NCBI RefSeq assembly: GCF_023028225.1
Contig: NZ_CP095482.1
Location: 496,001 to 560,000 of the forward strand
Reading direction: 5' to 3'
DNA: 64,000 bases
Source of the DNA: Halorientalis litorea
GTDB taxonomy: Archaea > Halobacteriota > Halobacteria > Halobacteriales > Haloarculaceae
Of this stretch, positions 7,348-16,317 are shown piece by piece. The stretch's first letter is position 1; each line of letters begins with the position of its first letter. Below the pieces are notes generated by a model that was given only the letters and a program-made list of their open reading frames with translations, was not told where the DNA came from and made no database searches. The position numbers and the translations under genes are program-made.

Positions 7348-9501
7348 TCAGCTTTCGTCCACGGCGGCGTCGACGCGGTCCGCCGACAGTGCCGAGAGGG
7401 GGACGCGGCGGCCGTCCGTCGCGTCGAGGACGTGGTCGGTGACGCCGACGCCGTCGTCGCCGGCGTCGACGAGGAGAAGAGACGCGTCTCGGTCGGCGAG
7501 TTCGCGGGCCGCCCGGCGAGTCTCGGCGGTGGGACTCCCGTCCGCAACGTTCGCTCTGCCGTCGGTCACGAGGACGACGACGGCCGACGCCGGGTCGGCG
7601 CGGTCGAGGACCTCGGCCGCGGTTCTGAGTCCGTCGGGGAGCGGCGTCCGGTCGCCGGTCGGGAGGTCCTTCAGGTGGCGTGCCGCGAGCGAGACGCTGT
7701 CGGTCGGTGGGAGGACCACGTCGGCCGAGTCCCCGGCGACGGCGACGAACCCCACCTCGTCGCGATGCTGATACGCGTCCTTCAGCAGTTCCAGCACTGT
7801 CCCTTTCGCCGCGCGCATCGCGGGGTGCATCGACGCGCTAGCGTCGACGACGAACAGGACGAGCGCGCCGGTGTCCGAGGCGCGGACGGAGGCACGCAGG
7901 TCCCGGCTATCCACGGCGTCACTCCCGCGCCGGGCCGCCGCCCGGACCGACGCCGCCGCGTCCACGCTGTCGCCCGTGTCCGCGGGCTTGGTTCTGACAC
8001 GCGACCCGCGGGCGGTGTCCGTGGCACCGCCGGACCGGGACCCCGAGTCGGCAGTCGTGTCGAGCGCGTCCGACTGCGGCAGGTCCGGGGCAGCACTCTC
8101 GCCGACGCCCGCCCGCGCGCCGCCCGGAACGATTGGCGTGGCCTCGTCGCGGTCCGCGTCGTCGGCGTCCGCGTCCGGGCCGTCAGCGTCCCGGTCGTCC
8201 CCGCCGCTCGATGCCTCGGCCGCGCCGGAATCGGCCCCCGGGTCCTGCGACGGGTCGGCGTCCGTGCCCTCGGTATCCGTCTCCGCGTCACCGTCCGCGT
8301 TCTCCTCGGGCGACGCGCCGTCGTCACCGTCCCGAGGGGCGTCGCCCTCCTCGGCCTCACCGTCCGCTCCGGCATCGTCGTCGCCCGTGTCGGCACTGTC
8401 GCCACCGTCCTCGTCGCCGGTGGCTCCGTCGGCAGGCGACTGCTGGGATTCAGTGTCGCCGTCGCCGCCCTCGGCACTCTCGTCCTCGAAGTGGTCCTCG
8501 ACTACGTCCTCGGGGTCCGGCGCGTCCTCGAAGGGGCGAGACTGTAAGCGGTGGGGCAAGGCGAGTTCGGCCGCACGGCGCACGTCCGGTTCGAGGACGT
8601 TCGTGCGGCCGTCGAGCGCCGCCAGCGTCCGAGCAGTCCGGGCGGTAGCGATGTCCCCACGGTGGCCGTCGACACCGGCGTCCCGACAGAGTTCCGCGAT
8701 GTCGGCGGCGAACGACTCGGGGAGCGTCACGTCGTCGAGACGGTCACGGGCAGTGCGAAGCTTGCGGCCGTAGTCGGTCGGTTCGGCGTCCCGGTCGGCC
8801 TCGCCGTCGACGGCCTGTTCGATGATGGCTACCCGGTCGTCGATGTCGGGACAGCCGGTCACTTCGACTTGCACCGCGAAGCGGTCACGCAACTGTGGTC
8901 GCAGGTCCCCCTCCTCGGGGTTCATCGTGCCCACGAGGGTAAAGTCCGCGGGGTGGGAGACGCTCACTCCGTCGCGCTCGACGCGATTGACACCGCTCGC
9001 CGCGGCGTCGAGCAGCACGTCGACGAGGTGGTCGTCGAGCAGGTTCACCTCGTCCACGTAGAGGATGCCCCGATGCGCCCGCGCCAACAGTCCGGGCTCG
9101 AACTCTTTAGTGCCGTCGAGGGCGTCACCGACCGAGAGCGTGCCGACCACGCGGTCACGCGTCGCACCCAGCGGAAGCGTAACGAGGGGGACGGCACGCT
9201 CCTCGACGGGCGGGTCCGTCCGGTCGAGGCACGACGCACACTGCATCGACGGCTCCGTCGGGTGACAGCCGTACGGACAGTCCGCGACGGCCTGCTGTGT
9301 CGGCAGCAGGTCGACCAGTGCCCTGACCGCGGTGGATTTGGCGGTTCCCTTCTCCCCGCGGACCAGCACGCCGTCGATGGCGTCGTTCACGGCGACGACG
9401 AGTAAAGCCCGCTTGAGTTCCCGCTGACCGACGATAGCACCGAAATCGGGCCGCTCCGGGCCGGCCTGCGAAGGTTTTTTGCCCGCGGCGAAATCAACCA
9501 T
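7348..9501 (-). CDS. Fused ChlI-ChlD-type chelatase ATPase subunit (partner of CobN)
   Basis: This 717-residue AAA+ plus VWA protein powers metal insertion by the large chelatase subunit. The N-terminal ChlI-type AAA+ domain has Walker A GEKGTAKST near residue 48, Walker B ILYVDEVNLLDD, a Cys-containing insert (CPYGCH...CASC) and sensor GTMNPEEGDLRPQLRDRF. A very acidic D/E-rich linker follows (about residues 325-470). The C-terminal VWA domain has the MIDAS motif DASASM and TDGRANV. The ATG at 9501 (MVDFAAGKK) is chosen because a TATA-like TTAAAC lies about 25 nt upstream. It is divergent from cobN. With no bacteriochlorophyll genes in view, cobalt is the likely metal. Confidence 0.9.
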   Translation of the reverse strand: MVDFAAGKKPSQAGPERPDFGAIVGQRELKRALLVVAVNDAIDGVLVRGEKGTAKSTAVRALVDLLPTQQAVADCPYGCHPTEPSMQCASCLDRTDPPVEERAVPLVTLPLGATRDRVVGTLSVGDALDGTKEFEPGLLARAHRGILYVDEVNLLDDHLVDVLLDAAASGVNRVERDGVSVSHPADFTLVGTMNPEEGDLRPQLRDRFAVQVEVTGCPDIDDRVAIIEQAVDGEADRDAEPTDYGRKLRTARDRLDDVTLPESFAADIAELCRDAGVDGHRGDIATARTARTLAALDGRTNVLEPDVRRAAELALPHRLQSRPFEDAPDPEDVVEDHFEDESAEGGDGDTESQQSPADGATGDEDGGDSADTGDDDAGADGEAEEGDAPRDGDDGASPEENADGDAETDTEGTDADPSQDPGADSGAAEASSGGDDRDADGPDADADDADRDEATPIVPGGARAGVGESAAPDLPQSDALDTTADSGSRSGGATDTARGSRVRTKPADTGDSVDAAASVRAAARRGSDAVDSRDLRASVRASDTGALVLFVVDASASMHPAMRAAKGTVLELLKDAYQHRDEVGFVAVAGDSADVVLPPTDSVSLAARHLKDLPTGDRTPLPDGLRTAAEVLDRADPASAVVVLVTDGRANVADGSPTAETRRAARELADRDASLLLVDAGDDGVGVTDHVLDATDGRRVPLSALSADRVDAAVDES

Positions 9502-9535
9502 ACTTGCGTTAAGACAACAGAGGTTTAACAACGTT
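9502..9535. promoter_or_regulatory. 34-bp symmetric divergent promoter, chelatase ATPase / cobN
   Basis: The two start codons face outwards over 34 bp. An inverted repeat GTTAA (9508-9512) N12 TTAAC (9525-9529) places one TATA-like element at about -27 to -23 of cobN on the plus strand and its mirror at about -28 to -23 of the ATPase gene on the minus strand. This fits two leaderless, possibly mutually exclusive promoters. Confidence 0.6.
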
Positions 9536-12500
9536 ATGCAGACAATCGGACTCTACACCGCGACCGAGAACGAACTGGGGGCCGTCCAGCGGGCCGCCGA
9601 ACGCGTTCCCGTCGACCTCGTCGCTCGCTCGGAGAGCGACTTCGACGACGGGACCGACGTCGACGCGTTCGTGGACGAACTGACCGATGCGACGGCTGTC
9701 GTCCTGTGGTTACACGGGGGACAGGACAGCATGCCGGGATACGACCACGCCGTCTCACGCCTCCGGGAGGCGGGCGTCCCGCTGGTCGTCAAGGCCACCG
9801 GCGACGCCTTCGCGTTCGAGGATACCTCCGTGGCACCGTCGGACCGCGACGACATATACGAGTATCTCGACCGGGGCGGGACGGCGAACGTCGCCAACTG
9901 TCTGCGGTATCTCGCGGCAGAGTTCGGGGACACTGCCGGCAAAATCGAGTACGACGACCCCGTGGAACTCCCGACGGAGGGCGTCTACCACCCCGACCAC
10001 CCGGCCGCAGGCTACGCGGACATCGTCGAGACGTTCGACCCCGAGAAACCGACCGTCGCGGTGTGGTTCTACGAGTCCCACTGGACGCACGAGAACACCC
10101 GGTACGTCGACGCGCAGGTCCGAGCCCTCGAAGCGGCGGGTGCGAACGCCCTCCCGATATTCTGTAACCCCGCGACCGACGAGGACGGCCAGTGGGACGC
10201 CGAGACGATTACCGAGGAGTGGTTGCTGGACGACGACGGCGACGCCGTGGTCGACGCCGTGCTCTCCTCGTTCATGTTCTCGCTCTCGATGGACGAACGC
10301 GGCCGGTCGGCCAGCGACGAGGGCGACGCCGCGGAGGACGTGTTCCTCGACAGACTGGGCGTCCCCGTCCTCCAGACGGTCACGACGATGCGCTCGCGCT
10401 CCCGGTACCAGTCCAGCGACACCGGCGTGATGGGCTTCGAGTTGGCACTCTCCGTGGCTCTCCCGGAGTTCGACGGCAACGTGGTCACGCATCCCATCAG
10501 CGGGAAAGAGCGGATGGACGACGAGGCGGACATCGGGAGCGCGCCGAAACAGCACGTCCCGATGGACGGCCGGGTCGACCACGCCGCCCGTCTCGCCGTC
10601 AACTGGGCCGAACTCCGACACACACCCAACGAGGACAAGCGGGTGGCCGTCGTCCTCCACAACTACCCGCCGAGCGACGACGGCATCGGGACGGCCTTCG
10701 GCCTCGACAGTCCCGAGAGCACGGTCAACCTCCTCGACGAACTGCGAGCGCGCGGCTACGACTTGGACGGCAAGGCCCCCGAGAGCGGCCAGTCGCTGGT
10801 CGAGCGGTTGACCGCCCAGCTCACGCTCGAGGACCGCTGGGTCGCCCCGGAAGACGTGCGCGAACTGTCGGTCGATACGGTCTCGCCCGACCAGTATACC
10901 GAGTGGTTCCGCGACAAGAACGAGCGGTTCCGCGAGAACGTCCGCGAAGAGTGGGGCGACCCACCGGAGCGGCCCTTCGCCATCCCCGGCGTCGAGTTCG
11001 GGAACGTCCTCGTGACGGTCCAGCCCCCGCGCGGGTTCGGGATGGACCCCTCGAAGGTGTATCACGACTCGGACCTCCAGCCACCACACGACTACGTGGC
11101 CTTCTACGGGTGGCTCCGCAACACCTACGACGCCGACGCCGTGGTCCACCTCGGCACCCACGGCTCGCTGGAGTGGCTCCCGGGCAAGACAGTCGGCCTC
11201 GGCGGCGCGAGCGCGCCCGACCAACTGATAGACGACCTACCCAACGTCTACCCCTACATCGTCAACAACCCCGGGGAGGGAACACAGGCCAAGCGACGCT
11301 CCTACGCCGCCGTCGTGGACTACCTCACGCCGGTCATGTCCAACGCCGGCACCTACGACGAACTCGCGGAGTTAGAGGAACTGGCCGGCCGCTACCGGGA
11401 GGCCGGGATGGAGGACGCCCGGACCGACGACGGCGACCACCTCGCGGCCCTCCTCCGGGAGAAAGTCGACGAGTTGGACCTCGCGGTGGAGTTGGGCATC
11501 GCGGGCGACATCGACGAGAAGGCAGACGTACGCGGACCCGACGAAGCCGGGACGACGCTCGCGGCGGGCGCAGTCTCCGGCGACGAGGTGGACACGGACG
11601 AGTTGGTCGAACGCGTCCACGAGTACCTGACCGACGTGAAGACCACCCAGATTCGGAAGGGCCTCCACACCATGGGCGAACCACCAGCGGGGGACCGACT
11701 CGTCGAGTACCTCGTCGCGCTCACGCGACTGGAGAATCCCGGCGGTCCCTCGCTCAGACAGGCCGTCGCCGGCGTCCTCGGCGTGGACCACGACCGGATG
11801 TTGAACGACCCCGGGGCCTACGACGACGCCCTCGGGATGACCTACGCCGAGGCCGCCGACGAGGTGTACGAGGCGAGTCTGGCCCTCGTGGAGACGCTGG
11901 CCGCCGAGGGGTTCGACATCCCGTACTCGGAGGCCGAAGCCGGGCCGGACGACGAGGTGAACGCGAACCTCCTCGTGGTCGATATCGACCCGCTCGGTGA
12001 CGCTCGCGCCCGGTCCGGTGCGCACGAAGAACTGCGCGAGGCAATCGACTACATCTGTGCGGAAGTCGCCCCGCGCGTCGACGGGGCCAGCGAGGAGATT
12101 CCCCGCACCGCCGACGCACTGTCGGGCGAGTACGTCCCGCCGGGTGGGTCCGGCGCGCCCACGCGGGGCGGCGTCGACCTCCTGCCGACGGCGCGGAACT
12201 TCTACACGCTCGACCCCCGGAAGGTTCCGGCAAAGAGCGCGTGGGAAGTCGGGAGCGAAGTAGCCCACGGCGTCGCGGAACGACACCGCCGCGCGGAGGG
12301 CGAGTACCCCGAGGAAATCGGCGTCGTCGCGTGGGGGACACCGACCGTCCGCACGCGCGGCGAGACCATCGCACAGGTACTCGCGCTGATGGGAGTCGAA
12401 CCGGAGTGGACCGAGGCCGGACGAATCGACGACGTGGCACCGATTCCGCTGGACGAACTCGACCGCCCGCGCATCGACGTGACCACGCGGGTCTCGGGAC

Positions 12501-13438
12501 TGTTCCGGGACGCGTTCCCCCAAGCCGCGAGCGTCGTCCACGACGCGGTGGACGCGGTGGTCGAACTGGACGAACCCCACGAGATGAACTACGTGAAGAA
12601 ACACGTCGAGGAGGAGGCCGCCGAGTTGCGCGAACAGGGCGTCGAGAACCCCGAATCGGCCGCAAAGCACCGCGTGTTCACGACCAAACCCGGCGGCTAC
12701 GGCGCGGGGACGAACAAGGCCGTCGACGAGGGCAACTGGGACGACCGGGGCGACCTCGCGGACGTGTACGTCCAGTGGGGCGGCTACGCGATGGGGTCCC
12801 GCGGGAGCGTCGCCGAGGCCCACGACGCCTTCGAGCGACGCCTCGGGAACGTCGAGGCGACCGTCAAGATAGAGGATACCGCCGAGCAGGACGAGTTCGA
12901 CTCCTCGGACTGGTACGCTTTCCACGGCGGGTTCATCACCGCCGTCGCCGAGACGGCGGGCGAGGAACCGGCGTCCTACGTCGGCGACTCCTCGGACCCG
13001 GACAACGTCGACGTCTACACGAACGAGGAGAAGGTGCGCAAGGCGATGCGCGCCCGCGTCCTCAACCCCGAGTGGCTGGACTCGATGGCGGAACACGGCT
13101 ACAAGGGTGCCGGCGACCTCTCGTCCACCGTCGACGTGGTGCTGGGCTGGGACGCCACCACCGGCGTCGTCTCGGACACGCTCTGGACGGACGTGGCCGA
13201 GAAGTACGCCTTCGACGCCGACCGGCGCGAGTGGCTAACGGACGTGAACCCGTGGGCACTCGACTCCATCACGGAGACGCTGCTCGAGGCCATCGACCGG
13301 GGGCTGTGGGACGCAGACGAGGAGACGGCGGACCGGCTCCGGGACGTGAACCTCGAAGCCGACGCGGAACTGGAAGGCCGAGCGGCGCGTGACGCTCCCG
13401 GCCACGACACAGAGGAGGTGACGAGCGATGACGACTGA
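9536..13438 (+). CDS. cobN: CobN, cobaltochelatase large subunit
   Basis: CobN binds the corrin substrate (hydrogenobyrinate diamide in the aerobic pathway) and Co2+, using ATPase partners to insert the metal. The 1300-residue length is typical. Diagnostic stretches include VWFYESHWTHENTRYVDAQ, HPISGKERMDD, PPRGFGMDPSKVYHDSDLQPPHDYVAFYGWL, AVVHLGTHGSLEWLPGKTVGLG, NNPGEGTQAKRRSYAAVVDYLTP, VYVQWGGYAMG and the C-terminal NPWALDSITETLLEAIDRGLW. The ATG at 9536 fits the leaderless promoter; longer extensions run through it. The 3' end overlaps cbiC by 11 nt. Confidence 0.96.
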   Translation: MQTIGLYTATENELGAVQRAAERVPVDLVARSESDFDDGTDVDAFVDELTDATAVVLWLHGGQDSMPGYDHAVSRLREAGVPLVVKATGDAFAFEDTSVAPSDRDDIYEYLDRGGTANVANCLRYLAAEFGDTAGKIEYDDPVELPTEGVYHPDHPAAGYADIVETFDPEKPTVAVWFYESHWTHENTRYVDAQVRALEAAGANALPIFCNPATDEDGQWDAETITEEWLLDDDGDAVVDAVLSSFMFSLSMDERGRSASDEGDAAEDVFLDRLGVPVLQTVTTMRSRSRYQSSDTGVMGFELALSVALPEFDGNVVTHPISGKERMDDEADIGSAPKQHVPMDGRVDHAARLAVNWAELRHTPNEDKRVAVVLHNYPPSDDGIGTAFGLDSPESTVNLLDELRARGYDLDGKAPESGQSLVERLTAQLTLEDRWVAPEDVRELSVDTVSPDQYTEWFRDKNERFRENVREEWGDPPERPFAIPGVEFGNVLVTVQPPRGFGMDPSKVYHDSDLQPPHDYVAFYGWLRNTYDADAVVHLGTHGSLEWLPGKTVGLGGASAPDQLIDDLPNVYPYIVNNPGEGTQAKRRSYAAVVDYLTPVMSNAGTYDELAELEELAGRYREAGMEDARTDDGDHLAALLREKVDELDLAVELGIAGDIDEKADVRGPDEAGTTLAAGAVSGDEVDTDELVERVHEYLTDVKTTQIRKGLHTMGEPPAGDRLVEYLVALTRLENPGGPSLRQAVAGVLGVDHDRMLNDPGAYDDALGMTYAEAADEVYEASLALVETLAAEGFDIPYSEAEAGPDDEVNANLLVVDIDPLGDARARSGAHEELREAIDYICAEVAPRVDGASEEIPRTADALSGEYVPPGGSGAPTRGGVDLLPTARNFYTLDPRKVPAKSAWEVGSEVAHGVAERHRRAEGEYPEEIGVVAWGTPTVRTRGETIAQVLALMGVEPEWTEAGRIDDVAPIPLDELDRPRIDVTTRVSGLFRDAFPQAASVVHDAVDAVVELDEPHEMNYVKKHVEEEAAELREQGVENPESAAKHRVFTTKPGGYGAGTNKAVDEGNWDDRGDLADVYVQWGGYAMGSRGSVAEAHDAFERRLGNVEATVKIEDTAEQDEFDSSDWYAFHGGFITAVAETAGEEPASYVGDSSDPDNVDVYTNEEKVRKAMRARVLNPEWLDSMAEHGYKGAGDLSSTVDVVLGWDATTGVVSDTLWTDVAEKYAFDADRREWLTDVNPWALDSITETLLEAIDRGLWDADEETADRLRDVNLEADAELEGRAARDAPGHDTEEVTSDDD

Positions 13439-14135
13439 CGGTGCGAGCGAATCGGACGAGGCGTTCGAGGAGTACGCGGACCTCGGCGCGACGACAGAGA
13501 ACGCGATGGACATCGCGGCTATGTCGATGGACCGCGTGCGCGAACTCGTCCCCGACGAGACGCTGGCCGACCGGATTCGGCAGAAGTCCGTCCACGCGAC
13601 CGGCGACCCCGAGTTCCAGCACCTCGTGCGGTTCAGCGGCGAGTCCGAGAGCGAACCGGTCGTGTCCGGTGCCCGGGCCGTCCGCGAGGAGGCACCCATC
13701 GTCACCGACATCACGATGGTGAAGGCCGGCATCACGGGCCGGGGTCACGACTGCGAGGTGCGGAAGGCCATCGGCAACGGGGCGGAGTTGGCGGCCGAGA
13801 CCGGCATGACCAGAACGGCCGCGTCCGTGCTGGAACTCGACCGGCAGGGCGTCTACGACGGCGCGATAGCCGTCGTCGGGAACGCGCCGACGGCCGCGCT
13901 GGCACTCGCCGACTGCATCGCCGAGGGCACACGACCGGCCGTCGTCGTGGCGACGCCAGTCGGGTTCGTGAAGGCCGCCGAGAGCCGCGAACGACTCCGT
14001 GAGGTGGCCGCCGAGTACGGCGTCCCTGCCATCACGAACGTGGGGCGGCGCGGCGGGAGCGGCCTCGCGGCGGGACTGACGAACGAACTCGTCCACGTCG
14101 CCAGCGACGCCCGGAGTGGGGACGTAGACCTGTGA
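13428..14135 (+). CDS. cbiC: CbiC, cobalt-precorrin-8 methylmutase
   Basis: CbiC moves the C11 methyl group to C12 to form cobyrinic acid. The protein has 235 residues with the hallmark motifs KSVHATGDPEFQHLVRF (the His is the catalytic proton donor/acceptor of the family), VTDITMVKAGITG, GAIAVVGNAPTAALAL, ATPVGFVKAAESRERL and ITNVGRRGGSGLAAGLTNEL. It overlaps cobN by 11 nt and cbiE by GTGA, so all three are translationally coupled. Confidence 0.95.
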   Translation: MTTDGASESDEAFEEYADLGATTENAMDIAAMSMDRVRELVPDETLADRIRQKSVHATGDPEFQHLVRFSGESESEPVVSGARAVREEAPIVTDITMVKAGITGRGHDCEVRKAIGNGAELAAETGMTRTAASVLELDRQGVYDGAIAVVGNAPTAALALADCIAEGTRPAVVVATPVGFVKAAESRERLREVAAEYGVPAITNVGRRGGSGLAAGLTNELVHVASDARSGDVDL

Positions 14136-14890
14136 GCGACGACTACGACCTCGATTCGGGGCCGGACCCCGCGAGCGTCGCGGCCAGCACTCCCGAGGCC
14201 ACGGACCCGGCCGACCCGGTCCGTGCCGTCGGTATCGGTCCCGGGAACACCGAGTTCCTGACACCGCGCGGGAAGCGGGCCATCGAGGACGCCGACGTGG
14301 TGGTCGGGTTCGAGACGGTGGTCGAGTTCGTCGCAGACCTGACCGGGGCGGACCTGCTGACCTGCGGGTACCGCGACGAGGGGGAGATGCTGGCGCGGTT
14401 CGCCGAGCGCGTCGACGCGGGTGCCACCGGCGTGGCCGTCCTGATGGGCGACCCGAACCACTCGGGGTATCAGTTCCTCGGCAAGGTCGAGACAGCCGTC
14501 GACGCGCCCGTGCGGGTCGTGCCCGGCATCTCCGCGCTCCAGATGGCTGCTTCGCGGGCGCGAACACCGATGGAGGACAGCGAGTTCGTCACGCTCCACA
14601 AGAGCGGCGAGTTGCGGGCCGAAACGGAGCGACTGCGCGGTGCCGTCGGGGACCGCCACCTGCTCGTCCTCCCGCGGCCATACGACCTGATGCCCGGCGA
14701 CGTGGCCGCCGACCTGCTGGACGCGGGGGCGACCCCATCGCTGACGGCACTGGTACTCGAACGGTTGACACACGCGGACGAAGCGATAACGCGGACGACA
14801 CTCGGGAGCCTCGCCGACCACGCAGGTGGCGACGGCCCCGAGGACACGCCGTTCTCGGACCTCTCGGTGCTGGTCGTGCGAACGGACTGA
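14132..14890 (+). CDS. cbiE: CbiE, cobalt-precorrin-7 C5-methyltransferase
   Basis: This is an SAM-dependent methylase acting at C5 (paired elsewhere with CbiT at C15). The 252-residue tetrapyrrole methylase fold shows VGIGPGNTEFLTPRGKRAIEDADVVVGF, the glycine-rich LMGDPNHSGYQFLGKV, VVPGISALQMAASRARTPMED and the CbiE-typical FVTLHKSG. It starts with GTG at 14132 overlapping the cbiC stop (GTGA). No cbiT follows, so the C15 methylase/decarboxylase is probably encoded upstream of the window. Confidence 0.93.
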   Translation: MSDDYDLDSGPDPASVAASTPEATDPADPVRAVGIGPGNTEFLTPRGKRAIEDADVVVGFETVVEFVADLTGADLLTCGYRDEGEMLARFAERVDAGATGVAVLMGDPNHSGYQFLGKVETAVDAPVRVVPGISALQMAASRARTPMEDSEFVTLHKSGELRAETERLRGAVGDRHLLVLPRPYDLMPGDVAADLLDAGATPSLTALVLERLTHADEAITRTTLGSLADHAGGDGPEDTPFSDLSVLVVRTD

Positions 14891-15017
14891 GTGCCCTCCC
14901 TCGTCTCGTGTCTGTCGGGCACCCGTGGGACGTGTGTCCGCTGGCTGTCGTCCTTACTGTGCGTCGAGAGACGCCGCTCCGTCGACGCGGGGCAGATACG
15001 GGGCGGCCGCACAGTTG

Positions 15018-15572
15018 CTAGAGCGAGGCTATCCAGGCACCGAGATAAAACGCAGTAACGAGGGCACTCACGGCGACAAAAGTCAGGAGCAGATACTTGA
15101 TATCGCGTGCGACCTCTCGCCGTTCGAGCCAACTCTTGTCCCTGTACTCGTACTCGAAGGTCAACCGGTTCGGGATACTCTCGTTCGAGCGGAGGAGTCC
15201 GGGCTGGACGGTTGCGAGGTACTCCTCGATTTCCGCCTGACGTGCCCAGCAGGCGTTCCGGGCGTGACGGAACCCCTCGGCCCAGACGAGCAACACGAAA
15301 AACACCGTGGCGGCCCCGCCTGCGAAGAGTGTCCAGACGAGCGGCGACGTAGCAGGCCTCTGCCAGAGGTCGTACCCGAAGTTCAGCACCAGTCCGAGTA
15401 CCACGAGCGTGAGGTAGTACGTGTAGTGGAGGAACTGGTCACGGTAGCGGCCCTCGTCGCTGGCGACCTGATAGTCCGTCAGCAACGCGTCGAGGGCTGT
15501 CTCGTCGACGTCGTCGACCGACGCCCCGAGCGGGTCTTGCTCGTGTAACACACGCCGCTCGTCGTCACTCAT
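15018..15572 (-). CDS. Membrane protein of unknown function
   Basis: This 184-residue protein begins with an acidic soluble segment (MSDDERRVLHEQDPLG), followed by two adjacent membrane helices around residues 55-75 and 82-102, an amphipathic cytosolic region (WARQAEIEEYL...) and one C-terminal helix (YLLLTFVAVSALVTAFYLGAWI). I do not recognise the family. The ATG at 15572 overlaps the stop of the upstream TIM-barrel gene by 8 nt, so the two are co-translated. Confidence 0.65.
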   Translation of the reverse strand: MSDDERRVLHEQDPLGASVDDVDETALDALLTDYQVASDEGRYRDQFLHYTYYLTLVVLGLVLNFGYDLWQRPATSPLVWTLFAGGAATVFFVLLVWAEGFRHARNACWARQAEIEEYLATVQPGLLRSNESIPNRLTFEYEYRDKSWLERREVARDIKYLLLTFVAVSALVTAFYLGAWIASL

Positions 15573-16236
15573 CGGTGGGGGTTCCAGTGGTCCAGTCGGC
15601 CACGGCAGCGAGTGCGGCCGATTGGTCGTCGGGCATAACTTCGAGGACGACATCCCCCTCGAACCGGTCCGCGAGGAGTCCCGTCGTCGTCTGGAGGTCG
15701 ATGTCGCCGGCTCCGAACGGTAGGCCGTCGGCCAGCGGCGTCGCGTCGGTCAAGTGGACCAGTTCGATTTGCTCCGGGTACGTCGTCAGGAGCGATTCGA
15801 GTTCCTCGCGATAGTGGTCGGTGGCCATGTACAGGTGCGCCGTGTCGAGGACGAGACTGTGGCCGACATCCAGAATCGCGTTCCTGAGGTAGTGCGGACT
15901 CGCACCGGGGTTGTTCTCGTACCCGTACCTGCTCTCGAAACCCACCCGCTCGAAGTCGGGGATGTGCGCGTGGTGGGCGTACTGGGAGTGAACGACGAGG
16001 TAGGCGTCGAGACGAGCGGCGAGGTCGTCGGTCCGGGCGAGAACGTCCCGTTGCTGAGGGCGAACGTGCGGTGTGTGGACCGAACTCACGGCGACCGGGG
16101 CGGACTCGACCGCCTGCTGAACCGCTCCCACGTCGAGCGTCTCGGTCGTGAGATAGAGTTCGACCGCATCGAACCCCCGGTCGGCCGCGGCCGCGAGCGC
16201 GTCACCGTCTGGCGGACACTTGCCGACGACGTGCAT
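15565..16236 (-). CDS. Sugar-phosphate isomerase/epimerase-like TIM-barrel protein
   Basis: This 223-residue protein belongs to the xylose-isomerase-like TIM-barrel (AP endonuclease 2) superfamily. Barrel strands and metal-ligand-type residues are visible: GFDAVELYL, SSVHTPHV, YLVVHSQYAHH, HSLVLDTAHLY, IELVHLTDATPLADGLPFGAGDID and DVVLEVMP, supplying Glu, His, Asp, His and Glu candidates. It is shorter than typical family members. The substrate is unknown. It forms a two-gene unit with the membrane protein downstream. Confidence 0.75.
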   Translation of the reverse strand: MHVVGKCPPDGDALAAAADRGFDAVELYLTTETLDVGAVQQAVESAPVAVSSVHTPHVRPQQRDVLARTDDLAARLDAYLVVHSQYAHHAHIPDFERVGFESRYGYENNPGASPHYLRNAILDVGHSLVLDTAHLYMATDHYREELESLLTTYPEQIELVHLTDATPLADGLPFGAGDIDLQTTTGLLADRFEGDVVLEVMPDDQSAALAAVADWTTGTPTDE

Positions 16237-16317
16237 GGGGTAGATGATGTACGTCCGATACTTAACTTTCGGACTCCGACGTATCCGGGCACCGTCGAGA
16301 GGGGACCCCAGCGCGGA

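Noticed and set aside
9536-13438. CobN read as the magnesium chelatase BchH/ChlH.
   Set aside because: Length and motifs fit both families, but it sits with cbiC, cbiE, cbtBA and no bacteriochlorophyll genes, so cobalt is the better call.
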